A DNA stretch of 64,000 nucleotides from Crocosphaera chwakensis CCY0110 (GTDB taxonomy: Bacteria; Cyanobacteriota; Cyanobacteriia; Cyanobacteriales; Microcystaceae): contig NZ_AAXW01000010.1 in NCBI RefSeq assembly GCF_000169335.1, positions 62,001-126,000 of the forward strand, in the 5' to 3' direction. The notes under the pieces are model-generated. The model was given only the letters and a program-made list of their open reading frames with translations, did no database searches and had not been told where the DNA came from. Positions 17,331 through 25,861 of the stretch are shown here, in pieces (the stretch's first letter is position 1; every line of letters starts with the position of its first letter). The translations under genes were made by a program, and so were the position numbers.

Positions 17331-18422
17331 ATGAATCTTTATCCTTTTAATTCTGAACGTCTTAACTCCATCAAAGCTGCTTACAGTACCCGTCGTGTGG
17401 ATTTGAGTAAAATTGCCACAATCTTAAAAGGCAATGTAAAACCTCAAGTTGGGGATTTAGTTTTAGCAAAAATCGATAAAATTGGTCAACATACTCGTAT
17501 TGAGTTGGCTTCAGGACGAAAAGCGCAATTATTCCCAGGTGATGAAATTATTGTTAGTTATGGTAACCGTTATGCCCCAGATCAATTTGAAGCCATAATT
17601 CCTGAAGATTTATCTCCTTGTCATTTAGTAGCAGCCGGAGGTTTAGCCTCAACCATGTTATCAAAACATACTAAAATTTCTTCAGCTACTACCATTACGC
17701 CTTTGGGTTTACTGGGGGATGGGAATGGAAAACGGATGAATCTCAAAGATTGGACTTTAGCTGCAACCAGTTATATTGGTCAACTTCCTCCAACCATAGC
17801 AGTTGTCGGTACTTCAATGAATTCTGGAAAAACCACCACCGTTGCCAACTTAATTAAAGGTTTACGCCTATCAGGACTAAAAGTTGGGGCTGCAAAAATC
17901 ACAGGAACCGGCGCAGGGGGCGATATTTGGTTAATGAAAGATGCAGGGGCCAATCTTGCCCTCGATTTTACGGATATGGGTTTTCCTTCTACCTATAAAC
18001 TCTCTTGTGAGAAGATAAAGCAAATTTTTCTCACCTTAACCCATTATTTGGCAGCCCAAGAAATGGATGTCATCATTTTAGAAATTGCTGATGGTTTGTA
18101 TCAAGAGGAAACCGCAGCATTAGTTTCTTCTGCTACATTTCGTCAGGGAGTTCAAGGGGTTCTCTTTGCTGCTAATAGCGCATTAGGGGCAACTGCTGGA
18201 CAACAATGGTTAAAACAATATCAACTGCCTTTATTGGGAATAAGTGGAACCCTTACCATGTCTCCTTTAGCCATGAAAGAAGCAGTTAACGCTACAGGAT
18301 TACCTATTTTTACCCGTCAGCAACTACAACAAGCAGCCATAGAACTGATTTTACATCCACAGAAGAGCAATTACCCGTTTACCACAACTTTAGGAGATAA
18401 CAAAAAATTTCAAATGTGTTAA
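17331..18422 (+). CDS. P-loop NTPase of unknown function
   Basis: A 363-residue soluble protein. The N-terminal 130 residues are beta-rich (VGDLVLAKIDKIGQHTRIELASGRKAQLFPGDEIIVSYGNRYAPDQFEA), like an OB or barrel domain. From about 155 there is a P-loop domain: IAVVGTSMNSGKTTTVANLI (Walker A GTSMNSGKTT), KVGAAKITGTGAGGDIWLMKDAGA, and Walker B-like VIILEIADG. The fold resembles dethiobiotin synthetase/MobB-type NTPases. The start is taken at ATG 17331, with AGAGG at 17318-17322; an upstream TTG at 17295 is unlikely. It precedes an ABC exporter on the same strand, separated by a repeat element. Substrate and pathway are not recognised. Confidence 0.7.
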   Translation: MNLYPFNSERLNSIKAAYSTRRVDLSKIATILKGNVKPQVGDLVLAKIDKIGQHTRIELASGRKAQLFPGDEIIVSYGNRYAPDQFEAIIPEDLSPCHLVAAGGLASTMLSKHTKISSATTITPLGLLGDGNGKRMNLKDWTLAATSYIGQLPPTIAVVGTSMNSGKTTTVANLIKGLRLSGLKVGAAKITGTGAGGDIWLMKDAGANLALDFTDMGFPSTYKLSCEKIKQIFLTLTHYLAAQEMDVIILEIADGLYQEETAALVSSATFRQGVQGVLFAANSALGATAGQQWLKQYQLPLLGISGTLTMSPLAMKEAVNATGLPIFTRQQLQQAAIELILHPQKSNYPFTTTLGDNKKFQMC

Positions 18423-18446
18423 TTATTCTCTTAATTGCCTGATTTT

Positions 18447-18616
18447 GAACTGACGTTATGAACAAAACAAGACCCCTCCAGACGGCAAGGTGGGCAAAGT
18501 TTTCTACTCTATGAGTAGTCCAGATAAATCTCTAAATTTGCCCACCCTACAAAACTGCTTCTTAAACACTCTCTTATTGTGAACTGAAGTGATGAACAAA
18601 ACAAAGACCCCTCCAG
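18447..18616. repeat. Small inverted-repeat element between two copies of a gene-start segment
   Basis: The 36-bp start of the following gene (18581-18616) is also present, with two mismatches and one missing base, at 18447-18481. Between the copies lies a 62-bp segment whose ends AAGGTGGGCAAA (18487-18498) and TTTGCCCACCCT (18537-18548) are inverted repeats (11 of 12). The layout suggests a MITE-like insertion or tandem duplication that doubled the beginning of the ABC transporter gene. The upstream copy cannot encode more than 18 residues before a TGA. Confidence 0.7.
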
Positions 18617-20313
18617 CTATTTATGGTCATCGAAAATGGCTATTAATTAGATTGATTATCAATGGGTTTGCCCAAACCCTAGCCACCCTAGCTAACGCAG
18701 CGATCGTAGAAATGACCTTTGATCGTTTGATTGTTGAGAGTCCATCTGATAGTTTTGGGCAATTTATTTTACCCATTATTCTTGCATTATTGGCCGCTAT
18801 TGGGGCGATCGCATGGTTACGAATGACAGAACGCATCGATGCGGAGTCCCTTGGTCAAGAGTATGCGGACGAAATTCGTCTAACATTGTATCGTCAGTTA
18901 AGTCGTCTTAACCCCAGAACCCTGCAAAATCGAAGTCAAGGGGCAGTTTCCCTCCGTTTTGTTGGGGATTTAAACGCTATGCGACAATGGGTGAGTTTAG
19001 GATTGGCTCGTTTGACGGTTACGACTACCATTACCCTAGGAGTGGTTTTGGTCTTGACTTTCATTAGTTGGCCCCTAGGATTAAGTGTGACTGGGGTTTT
19101 AACCATCGGATTCTATGTATCTCTCAACTGTGGTCAACAACTACAAATGAGGGCAAAAGAAGCCCGTCGTTATCTGAGTCGATTGGCTGGTAATATTAAT
19201 GAAAAAGTCGCAGCGATCGCAGTTGTACAGGTTTTTGGTCAATCTCATCGTGAAGAAAAGCGGATTGCTCGTCAAAGTCTTCAACTTAAGGAGGCTAGAA
19301 TCGAACGGGCTAAAGTGGCCGGACAGTTACAAGGGGTGATGGAAGCTACTGCTTCTTTAGCGTCTGCCGTGGCTTTATTTGTGGGGGCAATAGAAGTCTC
19401 TGCCGGTCGAACCACACCAGGAACCGTTGTTGCTGTCATGAGTCTTGTAGGGTTATTAGTTCCCCGTCTACGAGAGGTGGGAAGAGTACAGGAATATTGG
19501 CATAATTTCCAAGTATCTTACAATAAAATTGAGGAATTCCTGAAAATTCCTAGCTTAATTACCGAAAAACCCCACGCCCCTCATTTAAACTTGAGAAAAG
19601 GACATCTAGCCTTTGAATCAGTAGGAGTAGCTGATGTATTATTTGATATCACCGTTGAGGCGAAACCTAGCCAAGTGGTGGCTTTAGTGGGGCCGAATGG
19701 GGCCGGAAAATCCACACTTTTAGGGTTGGCTGCTCGTCTATTTGATCCGGATAGCGGTACTATTCGTTTAGATGGACAAAATTTGGCTAATTACAGTTTA
19801 TCTTCTGTTCGTCAGGCGATCGCTATGGCTGGACCAGATTTACCACTACTGAGAGGCAGTATTAAGCGCAATTTACTCTATCGTTGTCCTGATGCGTCTC
19901 CTGAAGAAATTAACCAAGTGTGGCAACTGTGTGGTATCCATGAATTATTGGCTGAGTTGCCCCAAGGAGAAGACACGAAAATATCAGAAGGGGGTAAGGG
20001 TTTATCTTCTGGACAGCGACAACGAATCGCTTTAGCTAGGGCAATATTAGGCAATCCAGCAGTTTTATTATTAGATGAAATTGATGCTAATTTAGATGTA
20101 AAATCTTCTGCTATTGTTGATCGTGTTATTAATCATTATTCTGGAACTGTTTTATTAATTACCCATCGTCCTGAACGTTTAGCGAATGTTGATGTCATTT
20201 GGTATTTAGAAAATGGACGGTTATTAGAAGCAGGAGAGTCCAAAAAAATGTTACAAAATTATTCAGTAACTCGTTTATTTAATTCTCAGAAACTATTGAC
20301 AACATTGTCTTAG
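18592..20313 (+). CDS. ABC transporter, fused membrane and ATP-binding domains
   Basis: A 573-residue ABC half-transporter of the exporter type. Membrane domain at about 15-300, with helices near 30-50, 60-80, 145-185 and 255-290; nucleotide-binding domain at about 330-570, with Walker A GPNGAGKST, Q-loop region, signature LSSGQRQRIALARAIL, Walker B VLLLDEIDANLD and the switch His in LLITHR. It probably works as a homodimer. Start codons GTG (18589) and ATG (18592) overlap; the ATG is preferred. Upstream lies the unassigned P-loop NTPase gene, so a shared task is possible. The substrate cannot be told from sequence. Its 3' end overlaps the convergent esterase gene by four bases. Confidence 0.85.
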   Translation: MNKTKTPPAIYGHRKWLLIRLIINGFAQTLATLANAAIVEMTFDRLIVESPSDSFGQFILPIILALLAAIGAIAWLRMTERIDAESLGQEYADEIRLTLYRQLSRLNPRTLQNRSQGAVSLRFVGDLNAMRQWVSLGLARLTVTTTITLGVVLVLTFISWPLGLSVTGVLTIGFYVSLNCGQQLQMRAKEARRYLSRLAGNINEKVAAIAVVQVFGQSHREEKRIARQSLQLKEARIERAKVAGQLQGVMEATASLASAVALFVGAIEVSAGRTTPGTVVAVMSLVGLLVPRLREVGRVQEYWHNFQVSYNKIEEFLKIPSLITEKPHAPHLNLRKGHLAFESVGVADVLFDITVEAKPSQVVALVGPNGAGKSTLLGLAARLFDPDSGTIRLDGQNLANYSLSSVRQAIAMAGPDLPLLRGSIKRNLLYRCPDASPEEINQVWQLCGIHELLAELPQGEDTKISEGGKGLSSGQRQRIALARAILGNPAVLLLDEIDANLDVKSSAIVDRVINHYSGTVLLITHRPERLANVDVIWYLENGRLLEAGESKKMLQNYSVTRLFNSQKLLTTLS

Positions 20314-21158
20314 TTAGAATTCTGAGTCAAAATTAAATTAATCGCAGCTTTGGACATTTCTAAATTACTGTGATTTACCCCTTCTACTTCGATTAATTGC
20401 CATTGAAAATTAATATTTTCTTTCATAGCAATTTTTTTAGCTGTTTCATAAAAAAACTGTCCCCTTGCTAATCGATGTTTTCCTTGTTCATTTGCTTGAG
20501 GAGTTTGACGGAGATGTTTATCATTTTCATTTGTGTCTTTTGTTCCTAATAGAATAATTAATTTTTTAGTTAATATCTGCTTTAATGTATTTTTTTCTAT
20601 CCCTGAATTACCTAATCCATAGGGAAAGGGTATTCCAAAATTGGGCATTGTGTACCATCCTGAATTAGCTGCGATCGCTGTTTCAAATCTTGCTTTTGGA
20701 TTAAACATAACTAACCGATGCACAAATTGCGCTCCGGCTGAATGACCATAAATTATATAGTTTTCTGTTTCTAAATTTTGGTTTATTTTAACAGCATCAA
20801 AAATTCTTTCAATGGTTGTAAATGTCCATTGGCTATGATCAATAGGTTTTCCTGAACGTTGAAACATATTACCCTGTTGATAATGACGACTTTTAGGATA
20901 ATATTGTTTAGAAAATTCAGGTACTAATAAAATAAAATTATTTTGTTTTGCATAATTAGCCCAAATATTTCGATATTCTCTCCCATTTCTTTCTACACCA
21001 TGTAAAACAAAAATGATAGGAGTCAACTTTGTCAGGTTTGCAGGAAAATAAGACCAAACAGTAATCGGTTTTTCTGGGTTTTCGTTATAATCAGTAAAGA
21101 TAAATTTACCTTTTTCTGGTGTTGATTTAGTTACATTAATAGATTGATATTGTAGCAT
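20310..21158 (-). CDS. Alpha/beta hydrolase, PHB-depolymerase/esterase-like
   Basis: A 282-residue alpha/beta hydrolase. IIFVLHGVERNGREYRNIWANYA holds the oxyanion-hole strand-turn (HG), and YGHSAGAQFVHRL gives the nucleophile elbow GHSAG at about residue 145. The C-terminal catalytic His is probably in EGVNHSNLEMSKAAI, typical of the feruloyl esterase/PHB-depolymerase group. No signal peptide or membrane helix is visible, so it is likely cytosolic. It is the last gene on the minus strand after two response-regulator genes (34 bp gap), so it might be cotranscribed. The substrate is unknown. Confidence 0.75.
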   Translation of the reverse strand: MLQYQSINVTKSTPEKGKFIFTDYNENPEKPITVWSYFPANLTKLTPIIFVLHGVERNGREYRNIWANYAKQNNFILLVPEFSKQYYPKSRHYQQGNMFQRSGKPIDHSQWTFTTIERIFDAVKINQNLETENYIIYGHSAGAQFVHRLVMFNPKARFETAIAANSGWYTMPNFGIPFPYGLGNSGIEKNTLKQILTKKLIILLGTKDTNENDKHLRQTPQANEQGKHRLARGQFFYETAKKIAMKENINFQWQLIEVEGVNHSNLEMSKAAINLILTQNSN

Positions 21159-21191
21159 TTTATAAAATCTTGAAAAAAGAATAGATTAATT

Positions 21192-21548
21192 TTAAGAAAA
21201 AGACATATTGATATTTTCTACTAAATCTTGAAAGCGAAAAGGTTTACTAATATATTTTTTGATATTATAGCTTTCTCCTTTATTTTTGACTTCTCTTTGA
21301 TCTAAAGCAGTCATAATCATAACAGGAATTTGATTTCCTTCATTTTTTAAATGTTGTAAAAAAGTCCAACCATCCATAATAGGAAGTCCTAAATCGAGAA
21401 GAATTAGATCAAATTGTTCTGTCTGGGTTAAAGATAAAGCATCTTTTCCATTGGTCGCAACTAATGTTATAAAACCTTGCTTATTTAAACCTTTTTCTAT
21501 GAACTGTGCTAAACGGGGTTCATCTTCAACAATTAAAATACGACTCAT
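21192..21548 (-). CDS. Stand-alone response-regulator receiver
   Basis: A 118-residue receiver domain without output domain. Acidic pocket EDE (residues 8-10), phosphoacceptor Asp in LILLDLGLP (about 52), Thr in MTALDQ (about 80) and Lys in YISKPF (about 104) are present, so it can be phosphorylated. It is a close relative of the receiver of the OmpR-type regulator encoded next to it (IL-EDEPR-A-F---GL--GF), but lacks the winged helix and has a divergent alpha4 region (REVKNKGESYNIKKY). It may act as a phosphate sink or by protein binding. It could also be a shortened copy of its neighbour. It is transcribed after the full regulator gene, 171 bp apart. Confidence 0.8.
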   Translation of the reverse strand: MSRILIVEDEPRLAQFIEKGLNKQGFITLVATNGKDALSLTQTEQFDLILLDLGLPIMDGWTFLQHLKNEGNQIPVMIMTALDQREVKNKGESYNIKKYISKPFRFQDLVENINMSFS

Positions 21549-21719
21549 TGATTAATAAACTTTAAGAATAAATTATTCACTATCCTTATTTTAACCTGTC
21601 TTGTATGAAATAAGTATTTTTTGACACTTTTATTATTCTTATAATATCAATTTCTTACTATAAAGTCGAAAATTTTTCTTGCTTTGCAAAACTAGAATTT
21701 AAACGTTTAGCACCTTAGT

Positions 21720-22388
21720 TTATGCTATCCATTGATAACCAATACCCCGAATAGTAGCAATGGTGTTTTTTCCTACTTTTTTACGTAAATAACCAATATA
21801 AACATCAACAATATTAGAACCAGGATCATAACTATAACCCCATACATGATCAAGTAATTGTTGTCGTGTCATTACCTGTCCTTTATGAGAAATTAAAATT
21901 TCTAATAGGGTAAATTCTGTGTTCGATATTTCAACTAATTGATTATCAAGATAAACCTGACGACTGCGTAAATTAAGCACAATTTTTCCTGATTTTAACT
22001 CAGTTTGTATGGGGATAAAGTTATCAACTCGATTCTTGAGACGCAAACGAATTCTAGCTAATAATTCTTCAAACCGAAAAGGTTTTGTAACATAATCATC
22101 TGCACCTCCTTCTAACCCTGCTACTTTATCTTTTATATCGTCCCTTGCTGTCAGAATAATAATTGGTAATGTTAATCCTTGACCCCGTAATTCTTCTAAT
22201 AGGATAAATCCATCTTTTAAAGGGAGTCCTAAATCTAATAAGATTAAGTCAAATTCCTGACTAAAAACCATCTCTGAAGCCATTTTTGCATCAGAAGCAA
22301 CCTCAACGGTAAATCCATTTGCTTCTAAACCTTTCTTGAGAAAAGCAGCAATTCTAGGTTCATCTTCAGCAATTAAAATTCGATTCAT
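21720..22388 (-). CDS. OmpR/PhoB-family response regulator
   Basis: A 222-residue DNA-binding regulator. Receiver at 1-120: EDEPR, phosphoacceptor Asp in LILLDLGLP, ILTARDD, YVTKPF. Winged helix at about 128-222: EFTLLEILISHKGQVMTRQQLLDHVWGYSYDPGSNIVDVYIGYLRKK, the recognition helix region, ending IRGIGYQW. It is similar to the RppA/NrsR group of cyanobacterial regulators. The gene comes 30 bp after the sensor kinase gene, its natural partner, which is now split by an IS66 element. The regulator itself is intact. It may now depend on another kinase or on acetyl phosphate. Confidence 0.92.
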   Translation of the reverse strand: MNRILIAEDEPRIAAFLKKGLEANGFTVEVASDAKMASEMVFSQEFDLILLDLGLPLKDGFILLEELRGQGLTLPIIILTARDDIKDKVAGLEGGADDYVTKPFRFEELLARIRLRLKNRVDNFIPIQTELKSGKIVLNLRSRQVYLDNQLVEISNTEFTLLEILISHKGQVMTRQQLLDHVWGYSYDPGSNIVDVYIGYLRKKVGKNTIATIRGIGYQWIA

Positions 22389-22418
22389 AACTATTGATAT
22401 ATAGTAATTATGACAATT

Positions 22419-23070
22419 TTAAAGAGTATCATTAACTGGCAAAATAATAGTAAAAGTCGAACCTTTACCCACTTCACTAACACATTCTATCCAACCATTA
22501 TGAGCTTCTACAATCGCTTTTACAATGGATAAACCTAATCCTGAACCTTCTATATTTTGAATAGATTTTCCTTTATAAAATCGCTCAAAAATGTGTTTTT
22601 TTTCTTCTGGTTCAATTCCTTTTCCAGTATCCTGAACCCAAAGCTTAAAGAAATTTCTATCCTGATTAGAACCAATAATAATTAGGGATGTTTCTGTTGT
22701 ATTTTGTACAGCATTTCTAACTAAATTCATCAATGCTTGAATGAGACGTTGACGGTCGCCGATTATATTGATTGTCGCTTTATTTTCTAATAACCAATCA
22801 CGGGAACCTAAACCCAACGCTTTTTTATAAATATCTTCCATTAAACAAAAAACATCGATAACTTCTTTTTGCAGAAAATCAGGTCTTTCAGACTTAGCTA
22901 AAAGCATCAAATCATTAACTAAACGATTCATTCGATCTACTTCATCTAATACCAATGCGATCGTTTCTTTTTGTTCTTGAGGATCATCTCCCATTAACTC
23001 AAGATGTCCTTGAATGATAGTAATGGGAGTTCTTAATTCGTGACCAGCATCATTAAGAAAATTTCGTTGA
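22419..23070 (-). pseudogene. Sensor histidine kinase, C-terminal fragment (split by IS66)
   Basis: The 3' part of a sensor kinase gene. From 23070 downstream on the minus strand the frame reads SQRNFLNDAGHELRTPITIIQG (H-box; His codon at 23040-23042), then the dimerisation helix, N-box NLVRNAVQNTT, G1 VQDTGKGIEPEE, F-box and G2 GSGLGLSIVKAIV, and ends at TILPVNDTL-stop. The first internal Met is at 22994, after the phosphoacceptor His, so a restart product would lack it. The IS66-family element at 23079-24600 separates this part from the N-terminal half. Removing the element and one copy of the 8-bp duplication restores an unbroken 488-residue frame. Confidence 0.93.
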
Positions 23071-23078
23071 CTTTCAAA
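23071..23078. repeat. Target-site duplication, left copy
   Basis: CTTTCAAA at 23071-23078, repeated exactly at 24601-24608 on the other side of the IS66 element. The 8-bp length fits the family. Confidence 0.93.
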
Positions 23079-24600
23079 GTAAGGATTCAGGTCTAGAAGT
23101 TAGGAATTAGGGAAGGAAACAAACAATTCGGATGACCGACTTTGGCTATTAATGACTTCTCGAAAAAATCAATCACCGAACGTTCTTGACGACGACAAGT
23201 TTGAATAACCGTCAATAAGTTAGCTGTTTGTTTAAATCGTTCCATGCTTCTTGAACCCCCACTAACTTTCCGTTTCGTGATGGCTAATCTTAAGGATCTT
23301 TCAGCAAGATTATTATCAGGGGGGATCTCTGGATGCTCCAGAAAATACCACCATTGCTCTGCCTTTTGCCGAAGGTTTCGCAAAAGTTTTCCGGCTTCAT
23401 AACCGGCTTTAGGCTTCCATTCTTCTGTGGCTATCTTTATCTTATCTTTGAATTGTCTTGCCCAAACTTGATAACCATGCCTATTCTTATCGTTTTGCCA
23501 AATACGATAATGACGGAAAGCTTCATCAATTAATTTGAGAAAAGTTTGACCGATGGTTTTGTTATATTGACCTGGAGTTTTTATTAATCGCTGAAAGTGA
23601 CGGCGTAAATGTGCCAAACATTTCTGTTGAGCAACAACAGTATAACCATTGTAAACTCCCAAATCATCACTACTTAAAACACCACCATATTCATGGCCTA
23701 ACTGATCTTCTAATTCCTTACGCCCCCTAGTATCAGCAGCCCGAAACAGGCAGAAAAGTTGATTGGTAAATACCCACAACCATTCTTTGACTCCCTTCAC
23801 TGGCCAGGGTGTTTCATCAACATGAATTGGGGGTTGTTCTACTTTGACCCACTTGGATAATTGTTCAACCGACGGATTAATGGCTGTTTCTACTCGTTGA
23901 TTGGTGGCTACGATGGTCCCCATACCTATCTCAATTTGCCCTAACTCCCACAACATCTCTTGTTGCTTTTCATAAGGTAGATGTCCATAATTCCCTAACC
24001 ATCCCAGAAAAGCTTGTAACTTCACTCCTAAATCTTGTCCTGGGACGGTCTTGGGCGACCAATTCGCTTTGGTCACTTCACCACAATGCCCACAGCGACA
24101 ATGATGACGATGATATTCTACTACCTCAATGGGTTTATCTACCAGTTGTGCTACCTGCTGAGAATCAACTTTCACTGGTTCTATTAATAATTCTGTTTGA
24201 CCACAGTGACTACATATTGATGGTTGCAAGATTTGAATTCTGTCAATTCTCCCAAAGCCTTTCCTTGTTTTTCCCTTATGTCCAGGTTGTCCCCCTGGTT
24301 TTCTTTTCTTATCCTTATCGTCTTCAGTTGTTTTAGCCTTCTCAGACTTTTTCAATAAGTCTGTTGATGGGGGTTTTGATGAGGTTTGGCTATCTAAATT
24401 ACGACTGAGCTTTAATTTTTCTATTTCTTTTTGTAGCTGCTCGATAAGTTTCTGTTGAGCCAAGATAATTTGTACCAACCCAGATTTTGACAGTTGGTTT
24501 AATTCGTCTGGATTTAACTGTACTCCTGGTTCAGTTTGACTCATACCGTTACTTTAGCGCAGTCAGCCTGTTTGTCAATATTTGCCACCTGAATCCTTAC
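23079..24600 (-). mobile_element. Complete IS66-family insertion sequence, single-ORF type
   Basis: A 1522-bp element with exact 14-bp terminal inverted repeats, GTAAGGATTCAGGT at 23079-23092 and its complement at 24587-24600. It is bounded by the 8-bp direct repeats CTTTCAAA. It carries one gene, an IS66 transposase of 483 codons, and lacks tnpA and tnpB, like the ISBst12 subgroup. The transposase is intact, so the element may be active. It lies in the same direction as the kinase gene it interrupts. Perfect ends and exact target duplication indicate a recent insertion. Confidence 0.95.
23093..24544 (-). CDS. IS66-family transposase
   Basis: A 483-residue DDE transposase. N-terminal coiled-coil leucine stretch (LIEQLQKEIEKLKLSRN, about 33-50), low-complexity SSKPPSTDL linker, Lys-rich segment GGQPGHKGKTRKGFG, a zinc finger CSHCGQTELLIE and CRCGHCG (about 115-160), then the catalytic core with VDETPW (first Asp, about 243), SSDDLGVYNGY (second Asp) and NLAERSLRLAITKRKVSGG (Glu). 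The pattern is that of IS66 TnpC. The stop lies only 14 bp from the left end of the element, so the gene fills almost the whole insertion. Confidence 0.95.
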   Translation of the reverse strand: MSQTEPGVQLNPDELNQLSKSGLVQIILAQQKLIEQLQKEIEKLKLSRNLDSQTSSKPPSTDLLKKSEKAKTTEDDKDKKRKPGGQPGHKGKTRKGFGRIDRIQILQPSICSHCGQTELLIEPVKVDSQQVAQLVDKPIEVVEYHRHHCRCGHCGEVTKANWSPKTVPGQDLGVKLQAFLGWLGNYGHLPYEKQQEMLWELGQIEIGMGTIVATNQRVETAINPSVEQLSKWVKVEQPPIHVDETPWPVKGVKEWLWVFTNQLFCLFRAADTRGRKELEDQLGHEYGGVLSSDDLGVYNGYTVVAQQKCLAHLRRHFQRLIKTPGQYNKTIGQTFLKLIDEAFRHYRIWQNDKNRHGYQVWARQFKDKIKIATEEWKPKAGYEAGKLLRNLRQKAEQWWYFLEHPEIPPDNNLAERSLRLAITKRKVSGGSRSMERFKQTANLLTVIQTCRRQERSVIDFFEKSLIAKVGHPNCLFPSLIPNF

Positions 24601-25415
24601 CTTTCAAAAGCAAACTCAAGACGATTCATCATTTGATTAAAGGTATTTGTCAGATCATAAATTTCTCCATATCCTGTAACATCAATTCGTTTTTTAAGGT
24701 CAAATTCGTCAATTACATTGGCAGTTTTAGCGAGCGATCGCAAAGGACGTAATATTTTATCAGAGGCTAACCAAGCGAAAATAAAGGCTATTATTAACCC
24801 TGTAACTAAGACTGCTATAAATATGATCAAAATGTCAAAAGCTTCTGCTCTTTCTCCAGTTCTTGAGTGAATTGCCACAAAAAGTCCTTTTACTTTCTGA
24901 TCAATAATAATGGGTTTAATAGCATATTTAAACTTATCGACTTCTCCCCAATATTGCTTTGGTTTTATAAGAGAGTTTTGCTCAAAACTCAGAAACCTTG
25001 TTATTAATGCTGATTCATTTTTAATATCTTTAGGCAAACGTTGCGGAACAGAACGATAAATATTTTGATCAACAATAGTAATTAAAGAATTATCGTCTTC
25101 AGGAATAACTCCATCTAAGAATTCATCTAATTTTTCTTTAATCTGCTCTGAATTAGTATCTTCTTGTGCTTCATTTAAGTGAATTTCTTTAAATCTTTCA
25201 AAAGATTTAATTTCTTCTTTGAGATTTTCCTCAACTCGACTATCAACTTGATAAAAAACAATTAAGTATATAATAGGAATGGAAAAACCAGTAAATACTA
25301 ACATTAAGCTAACGTACCACAATAAAATTTGAGAACGGGCTTGCCAAAATAACCCTTTTTGTTTGATAATTTTATTTTTAGACTCAATTTGATGTATGAG
25401 AAATTTCTGTATCAT
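24597..25415 (-). pseudogene. Sensor histidine kinase, N-terminal fragment (split by IS66)
   Basis: The 5' part of the interrupted kinase gene. It encodes an N-terminal membrane helix (about 28-50, ILLWYVSLMLVFTGFSIPIIYLIVF), an extracytoplasmic domain of about 140 residues, a second helix (about 192-214, DILIIFIAVLVTGLIIAFIFAW) and a HAMP linker to about 265. The open frame ends LEFAFER and then a TAA formed by the end of the IS element. A truncated sensor without kinase core would result. The natural frame continues in the fragment at 22419-23070. It is divergent from the adaptor/permease genes. Confidence 0.93.
24601..24608. repeat. Target-site duplication, right copy
   Basis: CTTTCAAA, the partner of 23071-23078. 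Confidence 0.93.
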
Positions 25416-25861
25416 TTATAAATTAATCCTAAAATAAATCAATGATGGGTGGTTTTTAGCTGTTTTAGTGTACCGACAAGCAGAGGGGATGTCAGTCCCA
25501 AAAAGAGAGTGTCTTAATGCTTTTTACGGTTCTTTTCTCGAACAAGAAGTGGAAATAAGTAGAAATAAATGTCTATGTTGAAGGGATTCATCAGTTCTCA
25601 TAATTTGTGATAAGGAAAACTGATGTATAAAACTAACTTCTATTTCCTGAGTAGTATTCATAAATTTTTGGATTCACTGTCATAATTATGCTATTTAATC
25701 TAAGGTCATTTAATGAACTAATAAATAAGAAAGATTAAAAACTAGAGAATAACTATCAGTTTTTCATTATTTCAGTTTTTTGTACTGATATGGCATCATA
25801 GAAACGCTAGTATAGATAAAATAAATTCTCATTTCGTTAAATCTCTTGAAAAAATAATTTT
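25416..25861. other. Divergent intergenic region, kinase and efflux genes
   Basis: 446 bp without a recognisable gene. Presumably holds promoters for the two-component operon (-) and the adaptor/permease pair (+). No convincing operator repeat was seen; a 30-codon frame after GGGGATG near 25490 has poor ribosome-site spacing and was not called. Confidence 0.4.

Noticed and set aside
25490..25585. 30-codon frame after GGGGATG
   Set aside because: Ribosome site spacing is too short and no family pattern is seen.
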